Part shown: in pieces, positions 1 to 8,915 of the stretch
Position numbering within the stretch: the first letter of the stretch is position 1
Layout: each line of letters starts with the position of its first letter
Assembly (NCBI GenBank): GCA_016214845.1
Contig: JACRMS010000021.1
Coordinates: 1-64,000, forward strand
DNA from: Nitrospirota bacterium
GTDB taxonomy: Bacteria; Nitrospirota; Thermodesulfovibrionia; UBA6902
Direction: 5' to 3'
DNA: 64,000 nucleotides
The notes under the pieces: model-generated
Databases searched by the model: none
The model's input: the letters and a program-made list of their open reading frames with translations, nothing else
Told to the model about the DNA's origin: nothing
Translations under genes and position numbers: made by a program

Positions 1-84
1 ATCGCTGGAACAAAATGGGGAATACAGCAATATTTGAAAATGGACCGTATTGAGGAATTGGTAAGGGAATCAGAAGCAGCTTGA
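1..84 (+). CDS. C-terminal fragment of an unrecognised protein
   Basis: The first 27 codons of the window form an open frame ending in TGA at 82-84. The tail is charged and helix-like, ending in ELVRESEAA. The start lies outside the window, so the family cannot be named. It is the only plus-strand gene at this edge and runs away from the minus-strand glycan genes. Together with the direct repeats just after it, this suggests that the glycan locus ends here. A mobile-element or regulatory protein is possible, but nothing visible proves it. Confidence 0.4.
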   Translation: MAGTKWGIQQYLKMDRIEELVRESEAA

Positions 85-86
85 AA

Positions 87-228
87 ACATGAAATCAGAT
101 TCAGGTCATCAGAGAAAGTGCGAAAGATTCTTGACACTATCTTGTAATTTGTAAATAGACCATACTGAAGGCGACATGAAATCAGATTCAGGTCATCAGA
201 GAAAGTGCGAATAATTCTTGACACTATC
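87..228. repeat. Two-copy 55-bp direct repeat at the end of the locus
   Basis: Positions 87-141 and 174-228 match at 53 of 55 bases by hand alignment; the two mismatches are adjacent, at positions 125/126 and 212/213. The copies are offset by 87 bp with an unrelated 32-bp stretch between them. Each copy ends in TTCTTGACACTATC, and a degenerate TCCTTGACACC follows at 236-246. They sit between the end of the plus-strand gene fragment and the converging minus-strand SGNH gene. They could be a REP-like or insertion-associated element. Two copies are too few to call a CRISPR array. Confidence 0.7.
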
Positions 229-261
229 CGAAAAATCCTTGACACCAATCAAAATCTATAA

Positions 262-1314
262 TTATTCTACTTTATATTTATTTACCTGATTGCGGAGATT
301 GTTTAAATAAAAGTCAATATTAGAATCAGTAAGTAAATACTTATCATTTGTAAGAGATTGAATAATAAAACTATTAATAGAATGAGAATAGTGAGTAAGA
401 TCCGTATAACTATCCAAACTATGAGTGATATCTTTTTCAGATTGAAAGTCGTATATTTTAATATTCTTAAGTTCCTTAGTTGATTCAAAAATGTACTTCT
501 TAAACATGAACGCATCTTCAAGCCACCCTTTTTCTTCAATGTCTTTCCAGGCTAAGATTGAATAAGGGGGGAAAAAAACAATGAAGTGCATTTTCGGATT
601 GTTCTGAACAAGAGATAGAAGATTAAAGTCAAAGCTTTTCTTTAAAGTATCAAATTTATAATTTTCAGATTTATAATCCGTATTGAAGTTTTCTTTTCTT
701 GATTCCCACTCTTTAAGTACTTGTTTTTTTGAAAACTCAAGGTTTGCATGCCAGGAAAACGCTTCGTTTAAATCCGTACTGCGACTCCCGGTACTGTTTG
801 CGTACAGTATTCTTGCACTTTGATACAATAGATTTCTGATATCCGATAAATACTTGAAATCATCAATCAATCCGTCCTCATACAAGTAAACCGGAAAATT
901 TGAAACTCTGTGAAATTTCGATGGTGTGCCGGAAAATGAAAATATGTCTAATCCATAAATAATAGTCTTTGCCTTTTTTTGCTTGATTGCATAACTCATT
1001 AACAGGTTAAACTCATGAGCAGTTCCGCCGGCCAAAGGTACTTTCAGAGAATCCGTCTTTAAAATTGAATCGACTTCATTTTTTACAATATTCTGAACCA
1101 TCGAGGTCCCGGTCACGATACAGTCGTATTCATAGTTTTTAATAAGTCCGCCGATTATATATCTTGCTTTATCATTATCATAAGAAACCCTGTAAAAACC
1201 CGCCTTGCGAAAATGTTGAAAAGGATCAACAATAAAATTTATTAGATTTATGGCAATAAACATTAAGCAGGTTATTAGAAATATATTTAGCAGGTTCTTT
1301 TTATAAGGCCCCAT
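262..1314 (-). CDS. SGNH-like protein (AlgJ/AlgX type) paired with an MBOAT acyltransferase
   Basis: A 350-residue protein with one N-terminal membrane anchor (about residues 7-28) and a periplasmic domain. Where SGNH hydrolases have GDS this protein has GTSM (69-72), so the Ser is kept but the Asp is Thr. Near the C-terminus D305-L-T-H308 supplies an Asp/His pair. An AGGA ribosome site lies 8 nt before the ATG. The gene starts 8 nt after the MBOAT gene stop, so the two are almost certainly cotranslated. In alginate O-acetylation the MBOAT protein AlgI passes acetyl to SGNH-type proteins such as AlgJ and AlgX; I infer the same division of labour here. Overall similarity is weak, and the assignment rests on the motif and the pairing. 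Confidence 0.65.
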   Translation of the reverse strand: MGPYKKNLLNIFLITCLMFIAINLINFIVDPFQHFRKAGFYRVSYDNDKARYIIGGLIKNYEYDCIVTGTSMVQNIVKNEVDSILKTDSLKVPLAGGTAHEFNLLMSYAIKQKKAKTIIYGLDIFSFSGTPSKFHRVSNFPVYLYEDGLIDDFKYLSDIRNLLYQSARILYANSTGSRSTDLNEAFSWHANLEFSKKQVLKEWESRKENFNTDYKSENYKFDTLKKSFDFNLLSLVQNNPKMHFIVFFPPYSILAWKDIEEKGWLEDAFMFKKYIFESTKELKNIKIYDFQSEKDITHSLDSYTDLTHYSHSINSFIIQSLTNDKYLLTDSNIDFYLNNLRNQVNKYKVE

Positions 1315-1322
1315 ATTTCATC

Positions 1323-2747
1323 CTAAAAATTGACGTAAACAAATGTAGATGATTTAGATAAATGAATTATCCCGAGTATCAGCAGAAAAGACACAATAAT
1401 TTGAGTACGAAAATTAGGTTTGTAACTTATCACCAATTCATTAGAATTTTTTGAAGAACATAAAACTATTATTGAGACAACCACCAGGAAAAAAAATTTA
1501 TTGTCCATGCTTACTTTTTCAAATCCGCTCATTCCGGTCATTCCCTTTAAGACCCTCACGGCATCTTCCCACTTGTTTGCTCTGAAAAAAACCCATGTAT
1601 AGTTAATGAAGATAAAAGTAATTAACCAGGCCAATACCCTATTAATCTCAAAGCCTGCTTTCTGCCAGATTCTATGTACGGTCATTGCAATCCCATGCAT
1701 AGCTCCCCATATTACAAACATCCAGCTTGCTCCATGCCAGAGACCACCAATCAGAAAAACCGTGATGAAGTTAATATAAGTCCTAAAATTACTGGTCCTG
1801 TTACCCCCTAAAGGGATATATATTTGGTCCCTCAAGAAACTTGTTAACGTGATATGCCACCTTCTCCAAAAATCCTGAATGTTGATGGCCTGGTAGGGAG
1901 AATTAAAATTAAAAGGCAATCGAATATTAAACATCATTGCAATTCCCAAAGCCATATCAGTATACCCGGAGAAATCAAAATAAATTTGCAGTGTATAGCT
2001 TAAGCTGGTAATCCAGGCATAGAAAAAAGGCAACTGCACCGAACTATCAAAACCTGGATTCGCATATGTGGCAAATGTATCAGCTAATATAACTTTTTTA
2101 ACCAACCCTATTGAGAACAAAAAAATCCCTGATGAAATATGCTTATAATCTAAAAGCTTTGCCCTCAAGTTATTAAATTGCGGCAGCATTTCTCTATGAT
2201 GTATGATAGGTCCGGCCAGAAGACGAGGAAAAAAAGTTATAAAAACAGTAAAATCAAGAAAGCTTCTTTCGGTTACTTCTCCTCTGTAAGCGTCAACTAA
2301 ATAAGCAATTTGAGTAAAAGTAAAAAAACTGATTCCCATCGGCAATGCTATCTGCAGCAAGTCAAGACGTGCACCGAAAAAAACGTTAATATTTGAAATT
2401 ATAAAGTCGGCATATTTAAAATAACCGAGCAGGGCGATATTCGTAACGATACCAAACAACAACAATAATTTTCTATTTTTTCTATTATTGCCTTCATTTG
2501 ACAGAGCAATCCCGACCCGATAGTTAAGAAATACTGAGAAGAGAATCAGCGGCACATAGTAAATATTCCACAGGGAATAAAATAATAAATTAGCTAACAG
2601 AATCCACACCTTCCCTGCAAGCAATAATCTCTTATAATTCAGATAAAAATAAAGCGTCAGAGTAACAGGAAGGAATAAAAAAATGAACCCGTAAGAATTA
2701 AAAGATATTTGTTGGAGGGCTGTTAAAGAAGAAAATGATTCGTACAT
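1323..2747 (-). CDS. MBOAT family O-acyltransferase (AlgI-like)
   Basis: A 474-residue polytopic membrane protein. It carries the MBOAT signature: PMGISFFTF (136-144), WRRWH (294-298), and GGLWHGASW (334-342) holding the presumed catalytic His338. Length and motif order match AlgI/PatA-type enzymes, which move acyl groups across the inner membrane to glycans. The family normally begins close to an FNS motif (here residues 16-18); no start codon lies there (the codon is ATA), so the ATG at 2747 is kept, which gives an N-terminal extension of about a dozen residues. The SGNH gene at 262-1314 follows directly, giving an AlgI/AlgJ-like pair. The acyl group and acceptor are not visible from sequence. 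Confidence 0.9.
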   Translation of the reverse strand: MYESFSSLTALQQISFNSYGFIFLFLPVTLTLYFYLNYKRLLLAGKVWILLANLLFYSLWNIYYVPLILFSVFLNYRVGIALSNEGNNRKNRKLLLLFGIVTNIALLGYFKYADFIISNINVFFGARLDLLQIALPMGISFFTFTQIAYLVDAYRGEVTERSFLDFTVFITFFPRLLAGPIIHHREMLPQFNNLRAKLLDYKHISSGIFLFSIGLVKKVILADTFATYANPGFDSSVQLPFFYAWITSLSYTLQIYFDFSGYTDMALGIAMMFNIRLPFNFNSPYQAINIQDFWRRWHITLTSFLRDQIYIPLGGNRTSNFRTYINFITVFLIGGLWHGASWMFVIWGAMHGIAMTVHRIWQKAGFEINRVLAWLITFIFINYTWVFFRANKWEDAVRVLKGMTGMSGFEKVSMDNKFFFLVVVSIIVLCSSKNSNELVISYKPNFRTQIIVSFLLILGIIHLSKSSTFVYVNF

Positions 2748-2821
2748 TCTGTATATCGAGCACGATTATTTTTAATTATAGTATTTTTTTAAAAAACTGA
2801 TCTTTTCTATTTTCTGCATTT

Positions 2822-4513
2822 TTATAATAGCATTTCTTTAATTTTGTATTTTAAAATTGTGAAATTTGTGCCGACGAATGCGTGCTTTTTGCCGTCGATC
2901 ACGGTTTTGTTGCCAACAGAGGAGATTGTATGTAAGCCATCCGGATATGGACCGCTTCTGAAGGGTTCAAGAACTTTTATCTGTTCCTCTTTATATTCAT
3001 AGGGAGTGAGTTCAAGGACCCTGTTAATTATAATGCGTTTGCCATAGTACTCGGAATTATCCTGAGATGGACGGTATAAGTTACCTTCAATAACAAAAGG
3101 GGTACCTGCCGGACGGGCTGACCTAATATCAACTTTTACCGGATTAGCCGCATGCGGCCTCCATGGCCCCGTGAGGGCTTCAGCATACCATATGCAAAGA
3201 TTATCATATTCATTTATTTCTTTATCCGAAGCCATAAGCCACCAGAAATTTTCATGATAAAATACAGTGCTGTCGATTGCAGCAAAATTCGGAATAAGAG
3301 TAACAGCCTTTATCCATCTTTCAGGAAACTGCAGAGCTTTATATAGGGCAACCTCACCGCTTTGCGCTATCTCCGGGATACAGTAGACCTCATTTTTATA
3401 TTCCAGTAAATACGGATACGACATATGAAAAGGAGCATCGATTACTATCTGAGGATGAGAATCAGAATCTCCGTTTATATTTATCATGGAAATGCAACCC
3501 TTGGAATATCTATAGTTGTATTCTTCAAAAAGAATAGTCATCACGTTGCCGCGGCATACAGCAAAGGGGTCTGCAAAAAATAAATTTTTGGAGGGAGCCG
3601 GCAGCCAGCGGACGTGAAGTCCTGATTCCTGCCGGATAAAATCGCTTATTGAATTATCTGCAATTCCGATGTTCCATTGTTCGTAATAGCAAATGAAGTT
3701 ATAAAACCTGCGAAAAAAATATTTTATGGTCTTCAGGAAAAACAAAACCATCTGTATATTACTGGGGGCATAATATATTTGGGCCGACGTCTTGGAGGGT
3801 TCGGCTTCAAGATAGTCAGCCTTGCCGTTATATATATCTATACATATTTGGGCAGGCCATCCCGTACTCCTGAACAGCGCTTCATCAAGGTTATCGACAT
3901 ACGAAGTCTTAATCGTTTTGAAAAAACCTTTTTTGAGCACAATGCCTCCGTCTAATCTGTCAGTAAGTCTCTGTAACATTGCCCCGGTTACATTATCGTC
4001 TTTGTAAATTTCCCAGAAACATGGAGGGGCGCCACGGTAGTTTGCTTCGTCATCATGATGAAACGACCAGACACCATAACGGGCAGCATGCAAAATTCCG
4101 CCGCGGATAATATTGAAACCAAACCTCAGAATAAAATCCAGGTCATGCCTCTTTACCTGAGAAATATCAGATTCGTTGAAATATTGAGAAAATTTGCCCT
4201 TTCTTATTACCCTGCAATGTATGGCAGGCACATGCGACAGGGCAGCGGAAAGATCAACAGATTTTAAAGCATTTGATCGCCTGTTAACAAAAAAGAAACT
4301 GTATAGGCTCCAGATTTTTGTCAATTTTTTCAATTTGCTCCATTTTATTAAACTGGCCCCGTGATCATCATCTATTATCAGCAGTCCCAGTTCAACATTC
4401 TCCATCTTCATCAATTTTTCCAAACACTGTGCTTCCCATGCCGAGAGCTTAGTCCCGTTACACATAATTCCAAAACGTATCGATCGTTGCGTTCCCTTTC
4501 CTGCTCCATTCAT
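2822..4513 (-). CDS. Formyltransferase-like domain fused to a GH43-like beta-propeller (GINT1/GIPC-like domain)
   Basis: A 563-residue two-domain protein. Residues about 12-245 look like a formyl-transferase N-domain: a Rossmann-like start (IRFGIMCNG), H152, the YRGAPPCFWE block (159-168) and L-D-G-G (187-190), matching the His and Asp of the Asn-His-Asp formyltransferase triad. The Asn position appears to be Ser150. Residues about 275-560 resemble the five-bladed propeller domain annotated in glucosamine inositolphosphorylceramide transferase-like proteins, with FADPF (313-317) and repeated aromatic blade motifs. No signal peptide is seen, so it probably acts in the cytoplasm. N-formylation of an amino sugar, with the propeller holding the glycan, is an inference; the propeller may instead be a transferase. 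Confidence 0.75.
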   Translation of the reverse strand: MNGAGKGTQRSIRFGIMCNGTKLSAWEAQCLEKLMKMENVELGLLIIDDDHGASLIKWSKLKKLTKIWSLYSFFFVNRRSNALKSVDLSAALSHVPAIHCRVIRKGKFSQYFNESDISQVKRHDLDFILRFGFNIIRGGILHAARYGVWSFHHDDEANYRGAPPCFWEIYKDDNVTGAMLQRLTDRLDGGIVLKKGFFKTIKTSYVDNLDEALFRSTGWPAQICIDIYNGKADYLEAEPSKTSAQIYYAPSNIQMVLFFLKTIKYFFRRFYNFICYYEQWNIGIADNSISDFIRQESGLHVRWLPAPSKNLFFADPFAVCRGNVMTILFEEYNYRYSKGCISMININGDSDSHPQIVIDAPFHMSYPYLLEYKNEVYCIPEIAQSGEVALYKALQFPERWIKAVTLIPNFAAIDSTVFYHENFWWLMASDKEINEYDNLCIWYAEALTGPWRPHAANPVKVDIRSARPAGTPFVIEGNLYRPSQDNSEYYGKRIIINRVLELTPYEYKEEQIKVLEPFRSGPYPDGLHTISSVGNKTVIDGKKHAFVGTNFTILKYKIKEMLL

Positions 4514-4580
4514 AAGAGTAATAACCCTGACCCTTTAATCACAGTAAACAATTGCTTCATGATTGTTTTAAACGTCGCCA

Positions 4581-6476
4581 TTAATTGATTCTTTCACCAA
4601 GCACGGTAATCTTCACAACACTTTTATCCGCTTCCGTTTCGACTTTTAATTCCGATATATTTGTATAAGCCCCGCCCCGATTGATAGCAACGATCTCTAT
4701 ATTATTATTGGGATATTTTAAGTTTAACCATGACTTAATAGGATAATCATTTAAATAAGAAACAGTATGTACCCTTGGAATTTTGTCCTTTGGAGAAGAA
4801 ATAGCCTGTGGGAGATTATATACATATATGGTAGCATTATCAGGCAGCTTCTCTACTATGCTGGAAAGCTTATCAAAAAACATTACATATAAATTAGATG
4901 CAATTTCCCACTCTCTATATTTCTTCACAAGGGGAGAATATATAAAAAAAGAAATTAACATGCTTGCTATTATCACAGAACTTACCGCCTTAGAGAGACT
5001 GTTCAGTTCTTTCTTTCCGGCCTTTTGAATCATCGATTGAAGGTTCCCGACAAAAACAACAGACAGGATAGCGCTGAAAGGAATCACAGAACTATAAATA
5101 TTAGGATGGGTAAATGTCAGAGTTGATGAATAAATACCAAGAGTAAGCAATAACCAGATTAAGCAAAACCCTGTGAGCCTGCCATGTGCTGAGTTAATAA
5201 GGAAGCTGCTCAGATTATTACGCTGATGGGCTATCATTAAACAAATTAAGGAAAGAATAAACAAAGTGGAAAACAAAAGCCTTAAAATAAACTCCCCATT
5301 ATTCTCGAAAGGTAAAATATAGCTGCCTTCAATGGCACCGGTGAGTAGATTTAGTTTTCCAAGAAGATAATCTTCGTTCATGAGGTGCTTAGTGTAGGGG
5401 GCAATGACGGGGGAAGCTGATATTATGGTTAATGATAATATTGCCAGTATCGCAAACGATATTTTAACGGCCTTGATTACTCCCTTACAGTTATGATTCT
5501 CTGTCCCGAATATTCTCTTTTTATAGGACAACAGAAAACAAAATAGAAATAACAGGGCGATTAGAGAAGAAACTCTATATCTGAGTATATTGAATAACGA
5601 GTTGAAGATCAGGAAATCCAAGGGATACAGTAAATCCGAGACATAAGTTGCAATTATCTTGAAGATTGTCAGGATTGTCTTAGACATTCCAGCTGATTGA
5701 TTAAATAATGTATGGTGTCCTCCTAAACCATGCAAGACATAAGTCCGCCAGAGAAGGTATATAAAAGTCAGAAGAAAAAAAGGTACGCATTTTTTTATTG
5801 TATGAACTAACCTGCTCTGCAATGATTTATTTAAAGAAAAAATCATCAAATAGGCAAAAACCAAAGGTAAAAATATAATTGCTATCTCCTTGCTTCCAAG
5901 CGCTATTGTATAGGAAAGCATAGAGGCAAACAAGAACATCTTCCTGTCTGATATAGAGTGAAGATATTTTAAAAATAAAAAGAAGGAAAGAATGATAAAT
6001 AACGTTGCTATAGTGTCTTGCCTTCTGGCGATTCCCGGAACGACTTCAACAAGAATAGGATGGGTAGTGAAAATAACAGCAGCCAGCCACGCCTTAAATT
6101 GTTCACCCTTTGTCAAAAACCGTATCAGGAAAAAAACAAGAATAGAGACTAATATGTGTGTGATCAGATCGGTCAAGTGATAACCGAAGGGATTTAGTCC
6201 CCATATAAAATAATCCAGGCTATAAGATAATGTTGCCACAGGTCGATAATATTTTGCTAATTCCACAAATTTAGTGTTGCTCATTAGCGGTTCGGTAAGG
6301 ACCTTGATAAAATCATGAGCTGATTGAATCCGGCTTGTCTCAATTAACGTCAAGGAATCAGTAGTTGTAAAAAAATAATCAAGTATGTAACTATAAGTTA
6401 GAAGGGTAATCAAGACAATTGAGATTATTATTATGGCAGTGACAAGTCGATGATGAAGAATTTTGTATATTTCCAT
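4581..6476 (-). CDS. TMTC-like GT-C membrane glycosyltransferase (long paralogue)
   Basis: A 631-residue protein with about 11-13 membrane segments and a soluble C-terminal tail from about residue 525. The N-terminal third resembles TMTC/O-mannosyltransferase-type GT-C proteins: acidic residues in the first outer loop (D33, D40), the YYRP block (76-79), a GYHLTDL motif (98-104) and a VEVVPGIARRQ loop. Such enzymes use polyprenyl-phosphate sugars on the periplasmic face. It is clearly paralogous to the gene at 35539-37125, which lacks roughly 100 residues in the central membrane region. It is divergent from the acetyltransferase gene at 6534, with only 57 bp between them. Confidence 0.8.
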   Translation of the reverse strand: MEIYKILHHRLVTAIIIISIVLITLLTYSYILDYFFTTTDSLTLIETSRIQSAHDFIKVLTEPLMSNTKFVELAKYYRPVATLSYSLDYFIWGLNPFGYHLTDLITHILVSILVFFLIRFLTKGEQFKAWLAAVIFTTHPILVEVVPGIARRQDTIATLFIILSFFLFLKYLHSISDRKMFLFASMLSYTIALGSKEIAIIFLPLVFAYLMIFSLNKSLQSRLVHTIKKCVPFFLLTFIYLLWRTYVLHGLGGHHTLFNQSAGMSKTILTIFKIIATYVSDLLYPLDFLIFNSLFNILRYRVSSLIALLFLFCFLLSYKKRIFGTENHNCKGVIKAVKISFAILAILSLTIISASPVIAPYTKHLMNEDYLLGKLNLLTGAIEGSYILPFENNGEFILRLLFSTLFILSLICLMIAHQRNNLSSFLINSAHGRLTGFCLIWLLLTLGIYSSTLTFTHPNIYSSVIPFSAILSVVFVGNLQSMIQKAGKKELNSLSKAVSSVIIASMLISFFIYSPLVKKYREWEIASNLYVMFFDKLSSIVEKLPDNATIYVYNLPQAISSPKDKIPRVHTVSYLNDYPIKSWLNLKYPNNNIEIVAINRGGAYTNISELKVETEADKSVVKITVLGERIN

Positions 6477-6489
6477 TAATAGCAGCAGA

Positions 6490-6518
6490 ATTTTATCACA
6501 CGCTTAAAATATTATCAA
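6490..6518 (-). promoter_or_regulatory. Possible sigma-70-type promoter for the TMTC-like gene
   Basis: Read on the minus strand, TTGATA (6513-6518) is followed after exactly 17 bases by TAAAAT (6490-6495), preceded by an extended -10 TG. It lies in the 57-bp divergent gap. A start site about seven bases downstream would leave only a few bases before the ATG at 6476, and no Shine-Dalgarno sequence is visible. The transcript would be nearly leaderless. In AT-rich DNA such matches arise by chance, so this is weak support. Confidence 0.3.
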
Positions 6519-6533
6519 AACGGGGTCTTATTA

Positions 6534-7664
6534 TTGCATCGCACAAGTGAAGAACCGTCAGTCCCTAAGCGTTTATCTTCTGTGGACGTTTTTCGGGGCA
6601 TCACTATTGCCGGAATGATTCTTGTAAATAACCAGGGCAGCCCCCACAATATTTATTATCATCTGAGACATGCAAAGTGGGATAAGTGGTCGCTTGCTGA
6701 CCTTGTTTTCCCCTTCTTTTTGTTTATTGTCGGAGTGGCCATACCATTATCCCTGTCCAAGCGTTCAGGGGGGGAAGAAAACAATAGAAAACCCCTGCTC
6801 AATATAATAAGACGTACTATAATTCTCTTCGGACTCGGACTCTTCATCAACAGTTTCCCTTTTTTTTCTATTTCAGATATTCGTATTCCGGGTGTTCTCC
6901 AGCGTATTGCTTTGTGTTATTTCTTTTCATCGCTCATAGTTCTAAATTTAAAAATAAAAGGACAGGCAATTACTGCGGTTTTTCTATTAACTTTTTACTG
7001 GGTGCTTATGAAATTTGTTCCAGTTCCCGGTTATGGAGCCGGTGTCCTCACTTCTGCGGGGAATTTAGCTGCTTATATCGATAACCTCCTTATGCGCGGT
7101 CATATGTTAGAACCTACATGGGACCCTGAAGGATTACTTAGTACTGTCCCAGCTATCGCTACGACAATAGCCGGCGTCCTGGCGGGTCACTTGTTATGCT
7201 CATCATGGGGCCATATGAAAAAAATAACTTTACTTTTGAGTTCCGGCATTGCTGGATTGCTGGCAGGATTGGTTATGGATGCATGGTTCCCAATTAATAA
7301 AAACCTTTGGAGTCCTTCGTTTGTTATCTTTACAGCAGGTTTTGCCTCAATTTCCCTTTGTGCATGCTACTGGCTTATTGAGGTGAAAGGTTCCCTAAGA
7401 TGGGGGCTGCCTTTTATAGTTTACGGTAAAAATGCTATTGTAGTGTATGTACTTTCCAGTATCTTTGAGCAGCTTACACATGTGTGGACACTAACCCAAT
7501 CTGATGGTTCCGCGATAAAATTGAAGGATTATATTTTCGAGAAACTCTTTTCTTCCTGGGCCAGCCCTGTCAACGCATCGCTCGTTTATTCAATATCTTA
7601 TGTTTTACTCTGGATGGGATTCGCGGCAATTTTGTACCGCAAAAGAATTTTTATTAAGATTTAG
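6534..7664 (+). CDS. HGSNAT-like transmembrane acetyltransferase (DUF5009/YeiB-related)
   Basis: A 376-residue protein with about ten membrane segments. The N-terminus carries the family pattern: LSSVDVFRGITI (14-25), H46-A-K-W49, then LADLVFPFFLFIVG (54-67), as in heparan-alpha-glucosaminide N-acetyltransferase, where the conserved His carries acetyl across the membrane from acetyl-CoA to a terminal amino sugar. The start is TTG at 6534, with GGGG a few bases upstream; no ATG lies before the conserved block. It is the first gene of the two-gene plus-strand island, and its downstream partner is an SGNH protein. Acetylation of an exported amino sugar is the likely role. Confidence 0.85.
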   Translation: MHRTSEEPSVPKRLSSVDVFRGITIAGMILVNNQGSPHNIYYHLRHAKWDKWSLADLVFPFFLFIVGVAIPLSLSKRSGGEENNRKPLLNIIRRTIILFGLGLFINSFPFFSISDIRIPGVLQRIALCYFFSSLIVLNLKIKGQAITAVFLLTFYWVLMKFVPVPGYGAGVLTSAGNLAAYIDNLLMRGHMLEPTWDPEGLLSTVPAIATTIAGVLAGHLLCSSWGHMKKITLLLSSGIAGLLAGLVMDAWFPINKNLWSPSFVIFTAGFASISLCACYWLIEVKGSLRWGLPFIVYGKNAIVVYVLSSIFEQLTHVWTLTQSDGSAIKLKDYIFEKLFSSWASPVNASLVYSISYVLLWMGFAAILYRKRIFIKI

Positions 7665-7703
7665 CCAAATATCTCAACACACAGTCAAAAAGGAGATAAT
7701 GGA

Positions 7704-8915
7704 ATGAGTGAAAAAAAATCGAAATCGAAATATTTGTTATACAGTGCAATCAACTTTTTCGTACCGCTTATTTTACTACTCCTTGTATTGGAGCTGTCTG
7801 CACGCATTGTCTACTTCCAGCAGAAAAGTGAATATAAGCTGGGAGTATTCTACGGTATTGAGAAAATCAGGAATAAGATAACCGATCTTTCAATATCAAA
7901 AGTCAATGATATAAAGTCCAAAGAAGATATTAAAATGAAAAAAGTAGTTGAAGATATGGGTTTTACAGACATTATTAAGAAAAGAGGATTTAAATACGTA
8001 AAATACAATTTGGTGCTCAGGTTATATTCAGAAGAAGGAACAGATTTATTAAAAGAATATGAAAAGCAATACGAAGACAGTTTTAAAGCCTTAGTTAATG
8101 AAGCGCATAAAATACATTCTAAGCTGATAGTGCTCTATCCCCCTATGTATAGTAAATACACTGATGACTTAAATATTAAAGATTTTGAAAAGTTCAGCAA
8201 GAATCGCAGAGAAGTTAACCGTAAATTTTATAATGAATTAACCCGGAAATATAATGTTGATTACTTAGACTTAACCGAAGAAATTACGAAATATCCAGAT
8301 AACTGGGTGACCCTGCTGCCGGAAGATATTCATTTGTCAAGGTTTGGAAATCAGGTTGTTGAAAAAGAAATCGCTGCGTATATTGATAAATTTTACGACA
8401 CTTATCGAAGCGATGTAACTTTTCAGAACCGGCCCGAGATACTCGGGTATTATAGACCCAATCTGAATGAAACTTATGAAATCATACCGGATATGCCATT
8501 TCATTTTAGAACAAATAAACAAGGTCTTAGAATTGATTACGATCTCACCTCTCCCAAAAAACAGCAAAGGATATTAATCCTGGGAGATTCTTATACCTAT
8601 GGTCCTCATTTAGCAAGCCGCGATGCATATCCGAACCTGTTAGACAGAAGATATAAGGATAAGGAAATTATAAATGCCGGAGTTGGCGGATTTTCAATTA
8701 CAGGCGAGGCCTCATTATTATTGGAAAAAGCAAAGTATATGGAACCGGATATTATAATCTTGCAAGTGCTTGATAATGATTTAGAAGGTTTCTTTTTTAT
8801 TGTAAAGGACGAATTCAATGAATTACAAAACTTAACGTTGTCTCCTTTAGAAAGAGACTATATGAAAAAAGTAAGGGATTCATTGACCGAGGGCGTTAGA
8901 GGTCAGCTTTATTAA
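7704..8915 (+). CDS. Membrane-anchored SGNH-fold protein with permuted motif order
   Basis: A 403-residue protein with one membrane anchor (about 12-31). All SGNH blocks are visible but in an unusual order. The block normally near the C-terminus (PEDIHLSRFGNQ, D208 and H210) comes first. The block normally near the N-terminus follows: RTNKQGLR (269-276), GDSY (294-297), NAGVGG (324-329) and LDND (356-359). The last 12 codons overlap the 3' end of the convergent gene by 36 bp, so the C-terminus may have been reset by a rearrangement. A clear AAGGAG site lies 9 nt before the ATG. An esterase or acyltransferase role on surface glycan is inferred. Alternatives are a natural circular permutation or the joining of two broken SGNH genes. 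Confidence 0.7.
   Translation: MSEKKSKSKYLLYSAINFFVPLILLLLVLELSARIVYFQQKSEYKLGVFYGIEKIRNKITDLSISKVNDIKSKEDIKMKKVVEDMGFTDIIKKRGFKYVKYNLVLRLYSEEGTDLLKEYEKQYEDSFKALVNEAHKIHSKLIVLYPPMYSKYTDDLNIKDFEKFSKNRREVNRKFYNELTRKYNVDYLDLTEEITKYPDNWVTLLPEDIHLSRFGNQVVEKEIAAYIDKFYDTYRSDVTFQNRPEILGYYRPNLNETYEIIPDMPFHFRTNKQGLRIDYDLTSPKKQQRILILGDSYTYGPHLASRDAYPNLLDRRYKDKEIINAGVGGFSITGEASLLLEKAKYMEPDIIILQVLDNDLEGFFFIVKDEFNELQNLTLSPLERDYMKKVRDSLTEGVRGQLY

Noticed and set aside
87-228. Possible two-repeat CRISPR array
   Set aside because: Repeat units of 55 bp, only two copies, a single 32-bp gap and no cas gene; a simple direct duplication fits better.
131-262. Tandem promoters from the repeated TTGACA motif
   Set aside because: No TATAAT-like box lies 16-18 bases downstream of any copy; the one TATAAT, at 257-262, is only 12 bases after the third TTGACA, and no plus-strand gene follows.
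3152-4588. Several plus-strand open frames across the formyltransferase-propeller gene
   Set aside because: They are opposite-strand shadows of a well-supported gene, with no start signals or family features.
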